A DNA stretch of 64,000 bases, taken from positions 1-64,000 of the forward strand of contig JAPZAS010000035.1 in assembly GCA_027460525.1 (NCBI GenBank), given 5' to 3'. This stretch comes from Candidatus Methanoperedens sp. GTDB lineage: Archaea; Halobacteriota; Methanosarcinia; Methanosarcinales; Methanoperedenaceae. Positions 9,503 through 17,985 of the stretch are shown here, in pieces (position 1 is the stretch's first letter; every line of letters starts with the position of its first letter). The translations under genes and the position numbers were made by a program. The notes beneath the pieces were generated by a model. It saw only the letters and a list, made by a program, of their open reading frames with translations. It did no database searches and was not told where the DNA came from.

Positions 9503-10075
9503 TCACTGTACAGAACGCCTCGAAACCGCAGCCATTTTTGGTGGCGTTTTTATAATGCTCAAATAATAGTCTACAAGCTCCTGCGTTTCCGGAGAGGATG
9601 GAGAAGATTCGTATTTGAGCGAATCAATCTCTTTCTTGATATCTTCGATTATCTCCGAAAAACGCTTTTTGTAATTAAGGGGAAAGGCAGGCGAATGAAT
9701 GAGATATTTCAGGGTTTCTTCATCCGCAAATATCATTTTTTTGGTCCATTTTTCAATAGGCGTGCTCAGGCAGGAAATCGTATTCTTACCGGGCAAAGAA
9801 ACGTAGTCGATTATGAAATGCATCGAAAGCAGGCTTAATGAAGTTATATCCCTTGTAAGAAATAGGTCGTTTGCGCTGAGAAAGGATAATTTCAATTCCG
9901 GAAAGTGCATCTTATGCTCATAGAGGATGACAAAGTTGTTGCGGGCTTTTCCGGTTCGCTTGTGAATAGTTCTTATGGGTATTGCATACGCATCAAGCCT
10001 TTCAAGAAGCCCGCTCTCACGATAATTAAACATCTTATTTAAGATAGTAATATTGTAGTATTTAATATTTCCCAT
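9503..10075 (-). CDS. Hypothetical protein
   Basis: A 190-residue protein I do not recognise. It begins MGNIKYYNITILNKMFNYRE and is mixed alpha/beta in character, with no membrane helix or signal peptide. The segment 'YAIPIRTIHKRTGKARNNFVILYEHK' followed by 'LSANDLFLTRDITSLS' recalls nucleotidyltransferase-like or kinase-like folds but no defining motif is present. The C-terminus is charged and probably helical (KKRFSEIIEDIKKEIDSLK). It stands alone between an intergenic region and transposon debris, so context gives no function; its composition does not mark it as clearly foreign. Confidence 0.5.
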   Translation of the reverse strand: MGNIKYYNITILNKMFNYRESGLLERLDAYAIPIRTIHKRTGKARNNFVILYEHKMHFPELKLSFLSANDLFLTRDITSLSLLSMHFIIDYVSLPGKNTISCLSTPIEKWTKKMIFADEETLKYLIHSPAFPLNYKKRFSEIIEDIKKEIDSLKYESSPSSPETQELVDYYLSIIKTPPKMAAVSRRSVQ

Positions 10076-10187
10076 GATTATATTAATGAATTAATTATTA
10101 TCATTATGAGGCGTTTTCAATTTAATCCGTATCAGTCACCATACCCCGTACTTAATGATGATACACGGGCTTGTTATCGTTTTTTGC

Positions 10188-10383
10188 CTATAAACCTTCC
10201 TCACCAGCAGCGCAATTCTGCGTGGAAATGTATTTCTCAACCACTTCCCAGCCCTGCCCGACCGGGCCATGATAGCAGCCGGGAGCCCAGAGATGACCTT
10301 CACACCATTCCCTGAGATGCGGAAATTCCTGTCTCTATATCCTGCTTGATCTTCCTTTGATTTTCTTAGCGAAAATGGGTGCA
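10188..10383 (-). pseudogene. IS200/IS605-family TnpA transposase remnant
   Basis: Read leftward in one frame from about 10383, the translation gives 'FAKKIKGRSSRI', a stop, then 'EFPHLREWCEGHLWAPGCY' and 'GQGWEVVEKYISTQN', ending at a TAG at 10188. This is the characteristic C-terminal half of Y1 HUH transposases of the IS200/IS605 family, including the 'GHLWAPGCY' segment. The N-terminal half with the HUH motif is missing and there is an in-frame stop, so the copy is dead. Two other frames across this interval look like short genes but are shadows of this relic. Confidence 0.7.
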
Positions 10384-10388
10384 CACAG

Positions 10389-10988
10389 TCAACATTTCGA
10401 TTTCATTCGCATAACCCGTTTCACAGGAATTAACATGGACACCTGCTGCTGATATTTCCTGTACTCTTCACCGAAAACAGAGAGCAACCTTCTCTCTTCG
10501 ATAAATGCTCCTATTATGAGGTATATAGAAACAAGCAAAACTGCTATTATGTCAAGCTGGCTCATTTCCATTTTGGTGAATAACAGGAGTATGCCGCCTG
10601 TATAAAGCGGATGGCGGACTATCCCGTAGGCGCCGCCTGTTATCAGTATATTTTTTGCTTTCTGCCGTATGCCCATGAATTCAAGGACATCCGTCTGGTA
10701 AGAAGCATAGACAAACATTCCGAGCGCGCCCAGGCGAATCAGGATAATGACAGGATAAAGACTTTCAGGAAGGCTATAAACAAGAGGAGTAGAACCTGTA
10801 AAACTTACCCATATAAAGAATGCAGGCGCAAATGTGAGAAAGCTGATAATCGTATACATTATCCTGTAAAAGCGGTATCCCTTTCCAAGCAGCTTCTCGC
10901 CCTTATCTTTGATATAATCTGCGGCAAGGAGGCTATGGAGCCCTGCAAAAACAAGGAAATAAAGTATGAAACTTATAATGATGTTCAT
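10389..10988 (-). CDS. Membrane methyltransferase, isoprenylcysteine carboxyl methyltransferase/PEMT-like
   Basis: A 199-residue integral membrane protein with about five hydrophobic segments. The C-terminal motif 'GAYGIVRHPLYTGGILL', followed by a 'FIEERRLLSVFGEEYRKYQQQV' tail, is the S-adenosylmethionine-binding signature of the ICMT/PEMT/NnrU-like family. Such enzymes methylate prenylcysteine, phospholipid headgroups or other hydrophobic substrates in the membrane. The substrate is not predictable here. It is transcribed away from the desulforedoxin-like gene, from a short shared intergenic region. Confidence 0.75.
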   Translation of the reverse strand: MNIIISFILYFLVFAGLHSLLAADYIKDKGEKLLGKGYRFYRIMYTIISFLTFAPAFFIWVSFTGSTPLVYSLPESLYPVIILIRLGALGMFVYASYQTDVLEFMGIRQKAKNILITGGAYGIVRHPLYTGGILLLFTKMEMSQLDIIAVLLVSIYLIIGAFIEERRLLSVFGEEYRKYQQQVSMLIPVKRVMRMKSKC

Positions 10989-11062
10989 TTTTTGCTGTCC
11001 AATCGTATAACTAAAAGATTATATAACCTGCCAATTATAGTGAATTATAAGGAGGTTAAATT

Positions 11063-11185
11063 ATGGGCGTTGAAAAAGTAGGCGAGAAATACAGATGCAA
11101 TATATGCGGCAACGAGGTCGTTGTGACAAAAGCAGGCGGAGGAGCGCTGGTCTGCTGCGGCGAGGATATGCAACTCATTGAATAG
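11063..11185 (+). CDS. Desulforedoxin-like small iron protein
   Basis: A 40-residue protein starting [20 protein letters not shown], with a CxxC (Cys-Asn-Ile-Cys) and a later adjacent Cys-Cys pair followed by Gly-Glu-Asp-Met. This is the FeCys4 pattern of desulforedoxin and of the N-terminal domain of desulfoferrodoxin. The superoxide reductase domain is absent, so it is a stand-alone electron carrier. A near-perfect ribosome-binding site (GGAGGT, 11051-11056) precedes the ATG. It lies beside superoxide dismutase and a zinc-ribbon gene, suggesting an oxygen-stress role. Confidence 0.85.
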   Translation: MGVEKVGEKYRCNICGNEVVVTKAGGGALVCCGEDMQLIE

Positions 11186-11206
11186 GGTTCAGGATACCAT
11201 ATCTCG

Positions 11207-11506
11207 CTATCCTGATTTACTCTGCCACCTTTTAAGTTTTGAAATGGTGGTTTTTGCCAAATTTTTTGCTTCCTTCTCCGGCATTTCCTCCAACGTTACC
11301 ATGAAGCCAGCTACTTTTTCAATCATTTGCTGCATGGTAATATCGGGGTCTGTGAACTTCCCATTCTGGAAGCAGAATTTACAGTATTCTTTACTCATAC
11401 TTCCATTCGTATTTATTCCAAAATCCTCTGGCTTGTTCATGGGCATGCCGCAGCTCTGGCAAAAGGGACCTTCCGGTAGTTTTGGTATTGCCATTTTCAA
11501 CATCAT
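11207..11506 (-). CDS. Zinc-ribbon domain protein (Zn_ribbon_2 type)
   Basis: A 99-residue protein. The N-terminal half carries 'CQSCGMPM' and 'EYCKFCFQNGKFTDPDIT', the Cys4 arrangement of the putative zinc-ribbon family PF12674, and the C-terminal half is a charged helix (EKEAKNLAKTTISKLKRW). The function of the family is not known; members are often annotated as transcription-linked or stress proteins. Its ATG overlaps the stop of the superoxide dismutase gene by 4 bp, so the two are made from one transcript and translation is probably coupled. Confidence 0.8.
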   Translation of the reverse strand: MMLKMAIPKLPEGPFCQSCGMPMNKPEDFGINTNGSMSKEYCKFCFQNGKFTDPDITMQQMIEKVAGFMVTLEEMPEKEAKNLAKTTISKLKRWQSKSG

Positions 11507-12093
11507 TCGAACATCTTATCTACCCAATCTTCCATTGTCCAGTCAATCGCCTTGAAGAATGCCTCGATATAATCGGCTTTCTTAATTCCGTAGTCAACCA
11601 TATATGCATGTTCAAACACATCCATGACTAGAAGAGGAGTTGCACCGCACAGATGTCCCCCATCGTGTTCATTTATCCAGGCATTAAAGAGCCGGTCAGC
11701 CCAATGGTCGTAATATAACATAACCCATCCTATGCCGCGCATGGCTCCGGTTGCCTTGAAATCCTTTTCCCAGTTCTCGTATGACCCGAAATCCGAAGCT
11801 ATCTTCTTGTACAGGTTTGTACTTTTATCGATTGGTTCGCCGCCCTTCACTATATTGCCGAAATAGTACTCATGCAGCCGCATCCCGTTGAATTCCCAGC
11901 CAAACCGCCGCTTCAGTTCTGCATATTCCGGCGTTCCTGTCTTCCCGTCTTTTAGCATCGCATTCAGTGCATCAGTTAATTTATTTGTGTTCGTCACGTA
12001 GCCCTGGTATAGCGTGAAATGGTTTTTCAGCAACTGGTCGCTCAACCCTTTCGTGCCCAGCAGGCTATCGAAGTTTTTTGGTTCGTATGCCAT
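11503..12093 (-). CDS. sod: Superoxide dismutase, Fe/Mn family
   Basis: A 196-residue cytoplasmic superoxide dismutase. The metal ligands are recognisable: His in 'LLKNHFTLYQGYV', His in 'GMRLHEYYFGNI', and Asp and His in 'VMDVFEHAYMVDYG'. The protein has the compact length of archaeal Fe/Mn-SODs and atypical members of the family. It converts superoxide to O2 and H2O2. It is the first gene of a two-gene leftward transcript with the zinc-ribbon protein and faces the desulforedoxin-like gene, forming a small oxygen-defence group. Confidence 0.92.
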   Translation of the reverse strand: MAYEPKNFDSLLGTKGLSDQLLKNHFTLYQGYVTNTNKLTDALNAMLKDGKTGTPEYAELKRRFGWEFNGMRLHEYYFGNIVKGGEPIDKSTNLYKKIASDFGSYENWEKDFKATGAMRGIGWVMLYYDHWADRLFNAWINEHDGGHLCGATPLLVMDVFEHAYMVDYGIKKADYIEAFFKAIDWTMEDWVDKMFE

Positions 12094-12173
12094 ATTGTAA
12101 CACCCCGTAACTAAGTATGGCTTCGATGGTTTTTATAGTTTGTCACTTGGCATCAATTCACATGACTCGGATA

Positions 12174-13589
12174 TTATATATGAATCACCTTCCCCAGCGC
12201 TGCTTCAGCCGCCTCTGCAAGAGCTTCGGGAAGCGTGGGGTGGGGATGAATCGTCCCGGCCAAGTCCTCAAGGAAAGCGGCATTTTCTATGGCAAGTGAG
12301 GCTTCGCTTATCAGCATGGAGGCATTTGCTCCCACGATGTGGATGCCCAGAATTTCGCCGCTCTTCTTATCCGCCACCACCTTCACGAACCCTTCAGTCC
12401 CATCCCCGGTAAGCGTAAGCGCACTTCCTGAGGCTCGGAAGGGGAACCTGCCTGTAATTATTTCAAAGCCCTTCTTCCTTGCACTTTCTTCGTCCAGACC
12501 AACGGTAGCTATCTCTGGCTCGGAAAAGACAGTTTCGGGTATTGCCCTGTTATCAAAGGCACTTGGCAGACCTGCTATTACCTCGGCAGCCACTTTGCCT
12601 TCCCTGAAAGCTTTATGCGCCAGGAATGGAGCACCTGCCACGTCCCCGACTGCGTATATCCTCGGGTCTGTTGTTCTTCGCTTCTCATCGACTTTTATAA
12701 AGCCCTTTTTATCAAGCTCCGCCTTTGTATTTTCCAATCCCAGATTCACGCTGTTGGGTTTCACGCCCACAGCCACCATTATTTTATCAGCTTTGAGTTC
12801 GGTTTTTTTGCCCTCTTTATCGCTGATGGTTACTATTACCCCCTTGTTTTCCATACGCATTCCTTCAGGTTTGGAATTGTAATATACCTCCATTCCCAGT
12901 TTCTTCATTTTCTGGCTCACCACTTCGACCAATTCCGGATCGAATTTGGTCAGTATCCGGGGCGAGCGCTGGATTATTTTCACCCGTGTACCAAGCTTGG
13001 CATACATCGTCCCGAGTTCTATACTGATGTATCCGGCGCCGATGATTATCATGTCATCGGGCACTTTCATAAGGCTCAGAGCCTCATTGGAGTTGATAAC
13101 AAACCTGCTATCATAGGGAAATCCCGGGATATCCGCAGGTCGCGAGCCTGTTGCTATTATTGCATTCCCAAACTTGATGGTAGAAGTTTCACCATCAGGT
13201 AAAGTAACCCTTGCCTTATCAGAGGACTCAAGATAAGCCTCGCCCTTTATCACTTGCACGCCGTATTTCTTGCAGAGAAAGCCTATTCCGTCCCTGAGTT
13301 TTTTTACAACCTCGAATTTCCACATCTGGAGCTTTTTAAAATCGAATTCAACCGAACCCTTTATCCCCATATTCCCCGGATTTTTTATTTCGTAGATAAG
13401 GTTAGCGGCATGGATTAAAGCCTTTGAAGGAATGCAACCGCTGTAAACGCAAACGCCGCCGAGGTCGTACTTCTCCACAAGTATCACGTCCTTGCCGAGC
13501 TGCGAAGCCCGTATAGCCGCCGTGTATCCACCCGGACCGCCGCCGACAACCAGGACATCGCAGCCTGTAATAATATCTCCCATTACCAT
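12174..13589 (-). CDS. lpdA: Dihydrolipoyl dehydrogenase (E3)
   Basis: A 471-residue flavoprotein disulfide reductase. It has an N-terminal FAD motif (GGGPGGYTAA, about 16-25), the redox pair Cys47/Cys52 in 'GGVCVYSGCIPSK', an NAD-binding 'IGAGYISIELG' and the C-terminal catalytic 'HPHPTLPEAL'. It reoxidises dihydrolipoyl-E2 with NAD+. The start overlaps the E2 stop as TAATG; an ATG two codons later is also possible. It is the last gene of the lipA-pdhA-pdhB-pdhC-lpdA transcript. Confidence 0.95.
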   Translation of the reverse strand: MVMGDIITGCDVLVVGGGPGGYTAAIRASQLGKDVILVEKYDLGGVCVYSGCIPSKALIHAANLIYEIKNPGNMGIKGSVEFDFKKLQMWKFEVVKKLRDGIGFLCKKYGVQVIKGEAYLESSDKARVTLPDGETSTIKFGNAIIATGSRPADIPGFPYDSRFVINSNEALSLMKVPDDMIIIGAGYISIELGTMYAKLGTRVKIIQRSPRILTKFDPELVEVVSQKMKKLGMEVYYNSKPEGMRMENKGVIVTISDKEGKKTELKADKIMVAVGVKPNSVNLGLENTKAELDKKGFIKVDEKRRTTDPRIYAVGDVAGAPFLAHKAFREGKVAAEVIAGLPSAFDNRAIPETVFSEPEIATVGLDEESARKKGFEIITGRFPFRASGSALTLTGDGTEGFVKVVADKKSGEILGIHIVGANASMLISEASLAIENAAFLEDLAGTIHPHPTLPEALAEAAEAALGKVIHI

Positions 13590-14797
13590 TACATCACATC
13601 CACCAGCAGCAAATCCGGGTCTTTCAGGTGCTCTATAAGGGTATTCATAAACCTTGCAGCCTGCGCCCCGTCCAGTACCCTGTGGTCAAACGACAGCACA
13701 AGAGGCAGTATCTTTCGTATCTTGATTTCTCCATCAATCACGACTGGCATCTCTCGTATCCTGTGCACGCCGAGAATTGCAACGTCCGGAGGATTGATTA
13801 TGGGCGTTGAAAAAATCCCGCCTATACTTCCTATATTCGTTATGGTGAAGGTATTGCCCTTTAGCTCGGGAAGCTTAATTTTCCGGCTTCGCGCCTCCTG
13901 AGAGAGCCTTTCAGTCTCCTGCGCAAGTTCCATTATGCTCTTCTCGTCTGCGTTCTTTATGACAGGAACCATCAAACCGTCCGGAGTGTCAACCGCTATC
14001 CCGATGTTATAATAGCGTTTTAATATTATTTCATTTTTCTCGGAATCAAGGGATGCGTTGAGGTACGGGTGCTGCTTCAACGCTACCGTCACCGCTTTGA
14101 CGATAAATGCAAGGTAAGTGAGCTTTATGCCTTTCTCTTCTGCTGTCTTTTTCTCCTTTTCCCTGAGTTTCACAAGCTCCGTGACATCCGCCTCGTCCAT
14201 TGAAACCACGTGCGGCGCTGTGAATAAAGATTTAACCATCCTGTCCGCTATGGTCTTGCGTATGCCTTTTACTGCAATTCTCTCTTCCAGGGCTTTTATT
14301 TCCGGCGCGGCTTCAGCCACAGCTTCAGTCGGTTTTGGCGCTTCTTTAAATTTTTTAACATCCTCATCGGTAATCCTGCCGCCTGGTCCTGTCCCTGCAA
14401 CTCCGGATATATCCACGCCCAGTTCCCTTGCCAGGCGCCTTGTTGAGGGAGAAGCTAAAACCCGCTCCGGCATCTCAGGCGGCTTCACTTCAGGTTTTAA
14501 TTCCGCAGGCTTTGACTCAGGTTTAGCTGCGGGCTTTGCCTCAGGAATTTTTACCTCTTCACCTGGCAGGGCAAGCGAGGCAAGGATACTTCCAACTTTT
14601 ATATTATCTCCCTCTTTTCCATAGAGTTTCGATATCTTCCCGGCTTTCGGTGATGGTATTTCAACAATCGCCTTGTCAGTCTCGATCTCAGCCACAGCCT
14701 GGTCAGCCTTTATTTCCTCTCCGACTTTTACAAGCCACTTAACAAGCGTGCCTTCGGTTACACCCTCGCCTACATCTGGAAACTTTACATCCACCAT
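13589..14797 (-). CDS. pdhC: 2-oxoacid dehydrogenase E2, dihydrolipoyl acyltransferase
   Basis: A 402-residue E2. The domains in order are one lipoyl domain (1-76; lipoylated Lys42 in ETDKAIVEI), a Pro/Ala/Glu-Lys linker, a peripheral-subunit-binding domain (about 113-150, 'SPSTRRLARELG...GPGGRITDEDV'), a second linker, and the catalytic acyltransferase domain (about 170-402) with the active-site 'DHRVLDGAQAARF'. It forms the core of the complex and passes acetyl (or another acyl) groups to CoA. A single lipoyl domain matches archaeal and Gram-positive E2s. It lies 9 bp after E1 beta. Confidence 0.95.
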   Translation of the reverse strand: MVDVKFPDVGEGVTEGTLVKWLVKVGEEIKADQAVAEIETDKAIVEIPSPKAGKISKLYGKEGDNIKVGSILASLALPGEEVKIPEAKPAAKPESKPAELKPEVKPPEMPERVLASPSTRRLARELGVDISGVAGTGPGGRITDEDVKKFKEAPKPTEAVAEAAPEIKALEERIAVKGIRKTIADRMVKSLFTAPHVVSMDEADVTELVKLREKEKKTAEEKGIKLTYLAFIVKAVTVALKQHPYLNASLDSEKNEIILKRYYNIGIAVDTPDGLMVPVIKNADEKSIMELAQETERLSQEARSRKIKLPELKGNTFTITNIGSIGGIFSTPIINPPDVAILGVHRIREMPVVIDGEIKIRKILPLVLSFDHRVLDGAQAARFMNTLIEHLKDPDLLLVDVM

Positions 14798-14806
14798 AAT
14801 CTCACC

Positions 14807-15778
14807 TCAGAAAGCCGCCACCTCTTTTATGGCATTGGCTACCTTTTCGGCATCGGGCAGGTAGTAATCCTCAAGCTTGGGCAGCGGTACCGGGACATCG
14901 TATCCTGTAACCCGCCTAACCGGTGCTTCAAGAGAAAGGAATGCTTTCTCGTTAATCCTTGCAATTATCTCAGCCCCCAGACCCAGAGTCCTTGGCTCCT
15001 CGTGGACTATTACCGCTCTTCCTGTCTTCTTGACAGAATCTATTATGAGCTTATCATCCAGAGGCGAGAGCGTGCGTAAATCTATTAACTCAACGCTTGT
15101 ATCCTTGACCTTTTCCAGGGCTTCCTGGCATACCCTGACCATACCGCCCCAGCATATCAGGGTCAGCTCATCTCCTTCGGTGAGCTTTTTGCCTTCGCCG
15201 AGGGGCACTGTATAATCCCCTTCGGGTACTTCTTCCTTGAAGGCACGGTAAAGCCTTTTTGGCTCGAAAAAGAAAACAGGGTCGGGATCCCTGATCGAGG
15301 ATATAAGTAAACCTTTTGCATCGTATGGAGATGATGGTATCACCACCTTCATGCCAGGGATGTGGATAAAAAACGTTGCCACTGCTTCCGAATGGTGCTC
15401 CAATGCTCTCACCCCTCCACCATAAGGCGCCCTTACGACAAGGGGGCAGTGGTACGCCCCTCTTGAGCGGTACCTGATTCTGGAAGCATGGGCAGCCAGT
15501 TGATCTATCGTCATATAGCTGAATCCCTCGAACTGTATCTCTGCCACAGGCTTGAGCCCTGAGACTGCCATGCCTATCGCAGTCCCGACAATGCCAGATT
15601 CAGCAAGTGGCGTATCGATTACCCTTTCGCTTCCGAACTTTTCAAGAAGCCCCTCGGTTACCCTGAACACCCCGCCGTCCACGCCCACATCCTCGCCCAT
15701 AACCACAACTGAAGGGTCTCTTTTCATCTCTTCATGCAGGGCAAGGTTGATTGCCTGCACCATGTTGAGTTTAGCCAT
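14807..15778 (-). CDS. pdhB: 2-oxoacid dehydrogenase E1, beta subunit
   Basis: A 323-residue transketolase-like beta subunit. The N-terminal 'VVMGEDVGVDGGVFRVTEGL' and 'DTPLAESGIVGTAIGMA' segments are diagnostic, as is the 'HHSEAVATFF' catalytic His region. The C-terminal domain has 'GRAVIVHEEPRTLGLGAEI'. With the alpha subunit it forms the thiamine diphosphate-dependent decarboxylase. The sequence is closer to pyruvate/branched-chain E1 beta than to 2-oxoglutarate enzymes, but the substrate cannot be fixed from sequence alone. Only 2 bp separate it from E1 alpha. Confidence 0.94.
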   Translation of the reverse strand: MAKLNMVQAINLALHEEMKRDPSVVVMGEDVGVDGGVFRVTEGLLEKFGSERVIDTPLAESGIVGTAIGMAVSGLKPVAEIQFEGFSYMTIDQLAAHASRIRYRSRGAYHCPLVVRAPYGGGVRALEHHSEAVATFFIHIPGMKVVIPSSPYDAKGLLISSIRDPDPVFFFEPKRLYRAFKEEVPEGDYTVPLGEGKKLTEGDELTLICWGGMVRVCQEALEKVKDTSVELIDLRTLSPLDDKLIIDSVKKTGRAVIVHEEPRTLGLGAEIIARINEKAFLSLEAPVRRVTGYDVPVPLPKLEDYYLPDAEKVANAIKEVAAF

Positions 15779-15780
15779 GT

Positions 15781-16854
15781 CTATCCCTTCTTTTTTATAA
15801 AGTCAAGGAGTTCTTCCATCTGCTCTTTTAAGTGCGGAGGCATTTCCGCATACACATACCTGAACATGTTCTCCACCCCCGGCTTATAGGCTTCAGCCTC
15901 TTCCACAGCCTTCTCGACTTCTTCTGTGAGTTCTTTTATCAGTTTGTCTTCGTAGCTCTGGCTCCAGATGCCTTTTTTCTCAAGATATATGCGCAGGCGC
16001 TTTATCGGGTCTTTTTTTCTCCATTCCTCTACCTCAGCATTTTGTCTGTATCGTGTGGGATCATCGGATGTTGTATGCGCACCCAGGCGGTAAGTATAGC
16101 ATTCTATGAATGTGGGTCCGCCCCCTGACCTTGCTTTCTCAAGTGCAGCCTTTGTCGCGCTGTAAACCGCGAGCACATCGTTGCCGTCCACCTGGATCCC
16201 ATCAAAACCATATGCCAGAGCCTTCTGAGCCAGTGTTTTGGAAGCAGTCTGCCTCTCGCGCGGCAGGGATATGGCGTACTGGTTGTTCTCGCAGATGAAG
16301 ACTGTTGGAGTCTTGAATACTCCAGCGAAATTCATACCTTCATGAAAATCCCCTTCGGAAGTGGCACCATCCCCTAAATATACAGCAACAGCTATATTTT
16401 CCTTCTTAATTTTTGCAGCCCAGGCTGCACCTACTGCATGGGGTATCTGGGTTGACACAGGTATATTAACGGTAAAGTTTTTGGGAGGGATGTTCATGTT
16501 GGCATCTTCAGAACCCATCCAGTAAATATAGATAAACTTCAGAGGAATCCCTCTTGCTATTTGAACTCCGTGCTGCCTGAAGTAGGGAAAAAACCAGTCA
16601 TCGGGTGCCATGGCAAAAGCACTTCCTATCTGGCAACCTTCGTGCCCAAGGCATGATCCAAAGGTAAGCATTCTGCCCTGGCGCTGAAGCTTCAGGGCTT
16701 TATCATCAAACATGCGCGTGAGCACCATCGTCCTGTAAAATTTTTCAAGCGTTTCCTTATCCAGAGCTGGCTCCAAACTCTTGTCCACATTGCCTTCAGG
16801 GTCAAGAATCGAAAGCCAATCCACGCTCATATCCAGAATTTTTTGTCTTGGCAA
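15781..16854 (-). CDS. pdhA: 2-oxoacid dehydrogenase E1, alpha subunit
   Basis: A 357-residue thiamine diphosphate-binding alpha subunit. The ThDP motif begins with GDG at 161-163 and ends with Asn-Asn at 190-191. Other family segments are 'GSCLGHEGCQIGSAFAM' and the phosphorylation-loop-like 'GAHTTSDDPTRYR'. It decarboxylates pyruvate or a related 2-oxoacid and transfers the acyl group to lipoyl-E2. It follows lipA by 29 bp, so lipoyl cofactor synthesis and the enzyme that needs it are on one transcript. Most anaerobic archaea use ferredoxin oxidoreductases instead. Confidence 0.94.
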   Translation of the reverse strand: MPRQKILDMSVDWLSILDPEGNVDKSLEPALDKETLEKFYRTMVLTRMFDDKALKLQRQGRMLTFGSCLGHEGCQIGSAFAMAPDDWFFPYFRQHGVQIARGIPLKFIYIYWMGSEDANMNIPPKNFTVNIPVSTQIPHAVGAAWAAKIKKENIAVAVYLGDGATSEGDFHEGMNFAGVFKTPTVFICENNQYAISLPRERQTASKTLAQKALAYGFDGIQVDGNDVLAVYSATKAALEKARSGGGPTFIECYTYRLGAHTTSDDPTRYRQNAEVEEWRKKDPIKRLRIYLEKKGIWSQSYEDKLIKELTEEVEKAVEEAEAYKPGVENMFRYVYAEMPPHLKEQMEELLDFIKKKG

Positions 16855-16883
16855 TTTTATACCTCCCTCAGGATTATATGATT

Positions 16884-17798
16884 CTATACCTTTTTAATCT
16901 TTACTGAATTTGCCATATACGAACTTCTGACAAGAGGACCGCTGACAACCGAAAGAAACCCCATATCCTCGGCTTTTTTCTTAAAGTAAGCAAATTTCCG
17001 AGGAGATACGTACTCTTTAACTTCAATATGCTTCATGCTGGGTCGCAGGTATTGACCCAGCGTAAGCAGTTCTACGCCTGCTTTTCTCAGGTCACCCATC
17101 GCGCACATTACCATTTCCGAGGTCTCCCCGAGACCAAGCATCAGGGAAGATTTTATATGGGGAGAAGAAGACATCTCCCTTAGTTTCTTCAGCACTTCCA
17201 TGGACAAAACATACCCCGCTCTTCTATCCCTTGCCAGAGCCTGAAATTCCTTAACAACTTCTATATTATGCCCTATCACATCTGGATTGGCTTTGATTAT
17301 CTTCCCGAGGCATTCCGCATCCCCCTGAAAATCAGGAATCAACGCCTCAACAATTATAGTGTTATCATGACATTTTATTGCGTTAATGCATTCTGCAAAA
17401 TGCTCTGCACCGCCATCGGGAAGGTCGTCCCTGTCAACAGAGGTTAAGGCAACGTATCCCAAGCCCAATTTTCCAACAGCCTCTGCCAGCCTTTGCGGTT
17501 CTGAAGGGTCAAGAGGTTCGCCCTTCTTCCCTTTTTTCACGGCACAGAATCTGCAGTTTCTGGTGCAGATGTTTCCCATGATCATTAACGCAGCAGCTCC
17601 TCTGCTCCAGCACTCTCCCGTATTCGGACAGCTTGAACCTGTGCAGACCGTGTTCAAATTATACTCGTGTAAGACTTTATTTAAAGTCTGGAACTTTGTC
17701 CCAGCCGGAGGTCTCGTTTTAAGCCAGCCGGGTTTTATCATAAAAGATAGTTCATTTCTATTCAGATAAGCTTTTTTCAAGAGCAATCTTTTTGTCAT
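16884..17798 (-). CDS. lipA: Lipoyl synthase
   Basis: A 304-residue radical SAM enzyme that inserts two sulfurs into octanoyl-E2. The auxiliary cluster cysteines ([13 protein letters not shown]) and the radical SAM 'CTRNCRFC' motif are intact, and the C-terminal '[10 protein letters not shown]' supplies the conserved Ser. An internal ATG at 17741 would give 285 residues, nearer the usual bacterial length; no clear ribosome-binding site decides between them. It heads the pdh transcript. LipB is absent; the nearby bipartite ligase may supply the acyl substrate. Confidence 0.93.
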   Translation of the reverse strand: MTKRLLLKKAYLNRNELSFMIKPGWLKTRPPAGTKFQTLNKVLHEYNLNTVCTGSSCPNTGECWSRGAAALMIMGNICTRNCRFCAVKKGKKGEPLDPSEPQRLAEAVGKLGLGYVALTSVDRDDLPDGGAEHFAECINAIKCHDNTIIVEALIPDFQGDAECLGKIIKANPDVIGHNIEVVKEFQALARDRRAGYVLSMEVLKKLREMSSSPHIKSSLMLGLGETSEMVMCAMGDLRKAGVELLTLGQYLRPSMKHIEVKEYVSPRKFAYFKKKAEDMGFLSVVSGPLVRSSYMANSVKIKKV

Positions 17799-17826
17799 TA
17801 CAGAAGGATTTACCCGCGGTGAGGAA

Positions 17827-17982
17827 ATGATAAAGTATCGATGTACTGTCTGCGGCTATATATACGACCCTGATGCCGGCGACCCGCCGAGGGCGAAGCC
17901 GGGAACTGCTTTTGAAAATCTGCCCGAGGACTGGGTCTGCCCTGTATGCGGCGCGCCCAAAGAGATGTTTGAGAAGATATAA
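17827..17982 (+). CDS. Rubredoxin
   Basis: A 51-residue rubredoxin with the two Fe-binding pairs 'CTVCGYIY' and 'CPVCGAPK' and the usual '[19 protein letters not shown]' core. GAGG lies just before the ATG. This mononuclear Fe(Cys)4 electron carrier is often used with oxygen- or peroxide-reducing enzymes. It is wedged, on the opposite strand, between the lipoate ligase pair and lipA with only a few bases to spare on its 3' side. Confidence 0.95.
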   Translation: MIKYRCTVCGYIYDPDAGDPPRAKPGTAFENLPEDWVCPVCGAPKEMFEKI

Positions 17983-17985
17983 TCA

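Noticed and set aside
9342-9566. 74-codon rightward frame after the dioxygenase
   Set aside because: It overlaps the hypothetical gene on the other strand, has Phe/Ser-rich random-looking content and no start signal.
10106-10384. Two overlapping small frames, one on each strand
   Set aside because: Both are other-frame readings of the TnpA transposase remnant.
12289-12882. Long rightward frame (197 codons) opposite lpdA
   Set aside because: Antisense frame over a well-identified E3; the Ser/Pro-rich translation is typical of a codon-bias shadow.
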